Origin: Rhodococcoides trifolii
GTDB taxonomy: Bacteria; Actinomycetota; Actinomycetes; Mycobacteriales; Mycobacteriaceae
NCBI RefSeq assembly: GCF_014635345.1
Contig: NZ_BMCU01000010.1
Location: 1-40,410, forward strand
Length of the DNA stretch: 40,410 bases
Direction of reading: 5' to 3'
In this document: positions 38,517 through 40,410 of the stretch, piece by piece
How positions within the stretch are numbered: position 1 is the first letter of the stretch
How the letters are laid out: every line of letters starts with the position of its first letter
Position numbers and translations under genes: made by a program
The notes under the pieces: model-generated
The model's input: only the letters and a program-made list of their open reading frames with translations
Told to the model about the DNA's origin: nothing
Databases searched by the model: none

Positions 38517-39520
38517 GCGCCGACTCCCTGGTTTCGTGCTCGTGCCACGAGATCCACGAGTGTGTTCACGACGAGATTTTCCGCAAGCCGAACCTTGAAC
38601 TCGTTGTCGCGCAGCGGCTGTGCTGCTGCCAGCTCCGCTCTGATTCCGATCCGGAACGCGTCTTCCGTCGCCGGTCCCCCGGTGATGGCCCGCTCCGCAG
38701 TCGTTGCGCGCCAGGGCTTGTGGGCCACACCGCCGAGCGCGAGGCGAACTTCCTTCACCGTGTCGCCGTCCATCACGAGAACGGCGCCGACGGAGACCAC
38801 GGCAAAGGCGTACGACTCACGATCACGCACCTTGCGGTAGACGGACACGGCACCGTCCGGGAGGGGCGGCAGGTCGATCGATGTGACCATGTCGTGGTGC
38901 TGCAGCGTCGTGTCCCGCGTCGGGTCGTCACCCGGCAACCGGTGCAGATCACCGAAAGTCACGGTCTTCGGGCCTTCGGGTCCGAGCACCTCCACCGTGG
39001 CGTCCAGCACCGCGAGCGCGACGCCCATGTCCGATGGATGCGTCGCGATGCAGTCCTCCGATGCGCCCAGGATGGCCAGGTTGCGATGTTCACCCTCGAT
39101 TGCGGGGCATCCCGATCCGGGTTCGCGTTTGTTGCACGGCTTGGACGAGTCCATGAAGTACACGCAGCGCGTGCGCTGGAACAGATTGCCGCCCGTGGTC
39201 GCCATGTTCCGGAGCTGACCGGACGCGCCGGACAGTACGGCTCGTGACAGGACGGAGTACCGCGCTCTGATCACCGGATGTACGGCCAGATCGCTGTTCG
39301 GAACTCCCGCCCCCACGCGGACGGTGCCGTCGTCCCGGACGTCGACCTCGCGCAAGGGCAACCGCGTGACGTCGATGAGGGCAGTGGGGCGCTCGACACC
39401 CAACTTCATGAGGTCGACGAGGTTGGTCCCGCCGCCGAGCAGCTTTGCCTCCGGGTCGGCGGCGAGGAGCGCGACCGCATCGTCCACATCACCGGCCACG
39501 TCGAAAGCGAAGGTCTTCAT
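38513..39520 (-). CDS. FAD-binding subunit with [4Fe-4S] cysteines (PaoB/YagS-like)
   Basis: 335 aa. FAD-pyrophosphate motif LLGGGTNLVD at 27-36 and second FAD motif near 103-113 (RNMATTGGNLFQR). An inserted stretch carries C119, C129, C138 and C157 (CVYFMD, PCNKREPGSGC, SEDCIATHPSD), the four-cysteine set that binds an extra [4Fe-4S] cluster in E. coli PaoB and 4-hydroxybenzoyl-CoA reductase-like enzymes. Electrons pass from the Mo centre through the Fe-S clusters to FAD. The ATG at 39520 overlaps the stop of the 2Fe-2S gene. Confidence 0.92.
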   Translation of the reverse strand: MKTFAFDVAGDVDDAVALLAADPEAKLLGGGTNLVDLMKLGVERPTALIDVTRLPLREVDVRDDGTVRVGAGVPNSDLAVHPVIRARYSVLSRAVLSGASGQLRNMATTGGNLFQRTRCVYFMDSSKPCNKREPGSGCPAIEGEHRNLAILGASEDCIATHPSDMGVALAVLDATVEVLGPEGPKTVTFGDLHRLPGDDPTRDTTLQHHDMVTSIDLPPLPDGAVSVYRKVRDRESYAFAVVSVGAVLVMDGDTVKEVRLALGGVAHKPWRATTAERAITGGPATEDAFRIGIRAELAAAQPLRDNEFKVRLAENLVVNTLVDLVARARNQGVGA

Positions 39521-40032
39521 TCGCCGGCCTGCTGTACCGCGGGAATGATGTTGGCGTACGCGCCACACCGACAGATGTTGCCGCTCATACGTTCCTGAAC
39601 TTCCTCACGCGTGAGCGCGATCTCGGTTGTGGGGTCGTCGTCGGTGACCGCACTGGGCCACCCGTTCTTCACTTCGTCGAGCACCGCGACGGCCGAGCAG
39701 ATCTGGCCGGGAGTGCAGTAACCGCACTGGAATGCGTCGTGGTCGATGAACGCCTGCTGCACCGGATGCAGGTTGTCACCGTCGGCTAGCCCCTCGACGG
39801 TGGTGATCGCGCGACCTTCTTGTGCGACGGCGAACGTGAGGCAACTGTTTATTCGCCGCCCCTCCACCAGGACCGTGCACGCACCGCACTGCCCGTGATC
39901 GCACCCCTTCTTGGTTCCGGTGAGATCGGCATGTTCTCGCAACGCGTCCAGCAGCGTTGTGCGGACGTCGCACTCGAACGATCGGTCGTCACCGTTCACA
40001 TTCAGCGTGACCCGGGCAGTGATCTGGCTCAT
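39517..40032 (-). CDS. [2Fe-2S] subunit of the molybdenum oxidoreductase (PaoA/YagT-like)
   Basis: 171 aa. N-terminal plant-type ferredoxin domain with C44, C49, C52 (GCDHGQCGAC) and C64; C-terminal helical domain with C103 and C106 (QCGYCTPGQICS) and C154 and C156 (GNICRCGAY). The insert at 121-144 fits the PaoA/YagT subgroup. E. coli PaoA has a twin-arginine signal; none is visible here, so the complex should be cytoplasmic. An alternative ATG at 40080 would add 16 residues (MSTNGF); neither start has a good SD. First gene of the three-gene unit. Confidence 0.92.
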   Translation of the reverse strand: MSQITARVTLNVNGDDRSFECDVRTTLLDALREHADLTGTKKGCDHGQCGACTVLVEGRRINSCLTFAVAQEGRAITTVEGLADGDNLHPVQQAFIDHDAFQCGYCTPGQICSAVAVLDEVKNGWPSAVTDDDPTTEIALTREEVQERMSGNICRCGAYANIIPAVQQAGE

Positions 40033-40215
40033 ACGTTCTGGTACCCGGGGGTGAAGTGGCCGAAACCCGTTGGTGGACATAGGTAAGGCTGTGATTACTT
40101 GATCTTCCGACTTCGTGCCCGCACGGAATTTTCTGTCTGCGCTGAGTTTCCGGCGCCGATGAAACAGTCGCACGCATGTTCGAAAATTGTCGGTGGTGCT
40201 CGCTACTGTGTGGGC
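40033..40215. promoter_or_regulatory. Divergent region between the molybdenum enzyme unit and the right-edge gene
   Basis: 183 bp, no complete gene. A minus-strand TAATCA (about 40097 to 40092) may be the -10 of the oxidoreductase unit. TACTGT at 40204-40209 is 6 nt before the ATG at 40216. No copy of the TCACACAG-type repeats of the 29.7 kb control region is seen, so co-regulation with the other catabolic operon is not evident from shared sites. Confidence 0.4.
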
Positions 40216-40410
40216 ATGGTTTCGGGGGGAACATCGGGTGAGGTCGGCGACGTCGTGTTCGCCGATCTGCTTGCCGCGGCGCAGAAGTCGGTGCTCGCGC
40301 TGACCGATGCCCAGTCCTCGATGCTGCACACCGAGGATCTGCAGACGGTGTGGGCGGAGGCCGTTCGGTTGGGCCGCGTGCTCGAGGGCGCATCGAACGC
40401 GTGGTTGGCG
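40216..40410 (+). CDS. Partial gene, N-terminal 65 codons (possibly DUF222/HNH family)
   Basis: An open frame from ATG 40216 runs off the right edge. The 65 visible residues begin MVSGGTSGEVGDVVFADLLA, are acidic and helical (LLAAAQKSVLALTDAQSS, then LQTVWAEAVRLGRVLEG) and end in SNAWLA. This looks like the N-terminus of the DUF222/13E12-type HNH proteins common in Rhodococcus, but no diagnostic motif lies in the window. TACTGT 6 nt before the ATG supports a real, leaderless gene. Confidence 0.45.
   Translation, partial: MVSGGTSGEVGDVVFADLLAAAQKSVLALTDAQSSMLHTEDLQTVWAEAVRLGRVLEGASNAWLA

Noticed and set aside
40170..40192. Possible SOS box (LexA site) around GTTCGAAAAT
   Set aside because: Only a half-site is visible; the second half of the actinobacterial TCGAAC-N4-GTTCGA pattern is missing.
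1..40410. CRISPR arrays, phage defence or secondary-metabolite modules
   Set aside because: No regularly spaced repeats, Cas, restriction, toxin-antitoxin, NRPS or PKS motifs were found; the partial gene at 40216 is too short to call a nuclease.

Overview
This 40.4 kb window looks like chromosome of a mycolic-acid actinobacterium, most probably Rhodococcus or a close Nocardiaceae relative. This rests on high G+C, arabinogalactan genes (glfT1, glfT2, rmlB, rmlC), an antigen-85-type mycolyltransferase-like protein, a cutinase, the proteasome activator Bpa with its GQYL tail, and a gene block that from memory matches the Mycobacterium tuberculosis Rv3777-Rv3783 neighbourhood. The genus call is inference.

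Left third (1-17.2 kb), cell envelope: divergent rmlC (cut by the left edge) and rmlB, with rmlB overlapping a secreted cutinase. A four-gene minus-strand glycan cassette follows (GtrB-like glycosyltransferase, epimerase, GtrA-like flippase, GT2 enzyme), then a methyltransferase, a large polytopic membrane protein divergent from glfT2, and the minus-strand operon bpa-wzm-wzt-glfT1-methyltransferase. In mycobacteria Wzm-Wzt exports lipid-linked galactan, GlfT1 starts it and GlfT2 elongates it. A class V aminotransferase-fold protein lacking the PLP lysine, a DoxX protein and a quinone oxidoreductase complete the conserved block.

Middle (17.2-27.7 kb), housekeeping and redox: a YghZ-type aldo/keto reductase divergent from a lactate-monooxygenase-like flavoenzyme, a MarR regulator, tRNA-Ser(UGA), a PucR regulator, a mycolyltransferase-like secreted protein, an aromatic aminotransferase, a dienelactone-hydrolase-like protein without its nucleophile, tRNA-Ser(GCU), tRNA-Arg(ACG), a second aldo/keto reductase, WrbA behind a well-formed promoter/operator, and a LysR regulator.

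Right third (27.9-40.0 kb), a catabolic island: a GAF-PucR regulator diverges across two tandem inverted repeats from a tightly packed run of aldehyde dehydrogenase, MFS importer, flavin monooxygenase (2,6-dihydroxypyridine-hydroxylase-like), cupin, ACMSD-type amidohydrolase/decarboxylase and OYE-type reductase. Converging on it is a three-subunit molybdenum oxidoreductase of the PaoABC/YagTSR type. The set suggests uptake and degradation of an aromatic or N-heteroaromatic aldehyde or acid through oxidation, ring hydroxylation and decarboxylation. The substrate is not identifiable from sequence. A partial gene starts at the right edge.

Many genes here have a TANNNT hexamer 6-8 nt before the start codon, which suggests widespread leaderless transcription. 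No CRISPR array, insertion sequence or integrase was seen.
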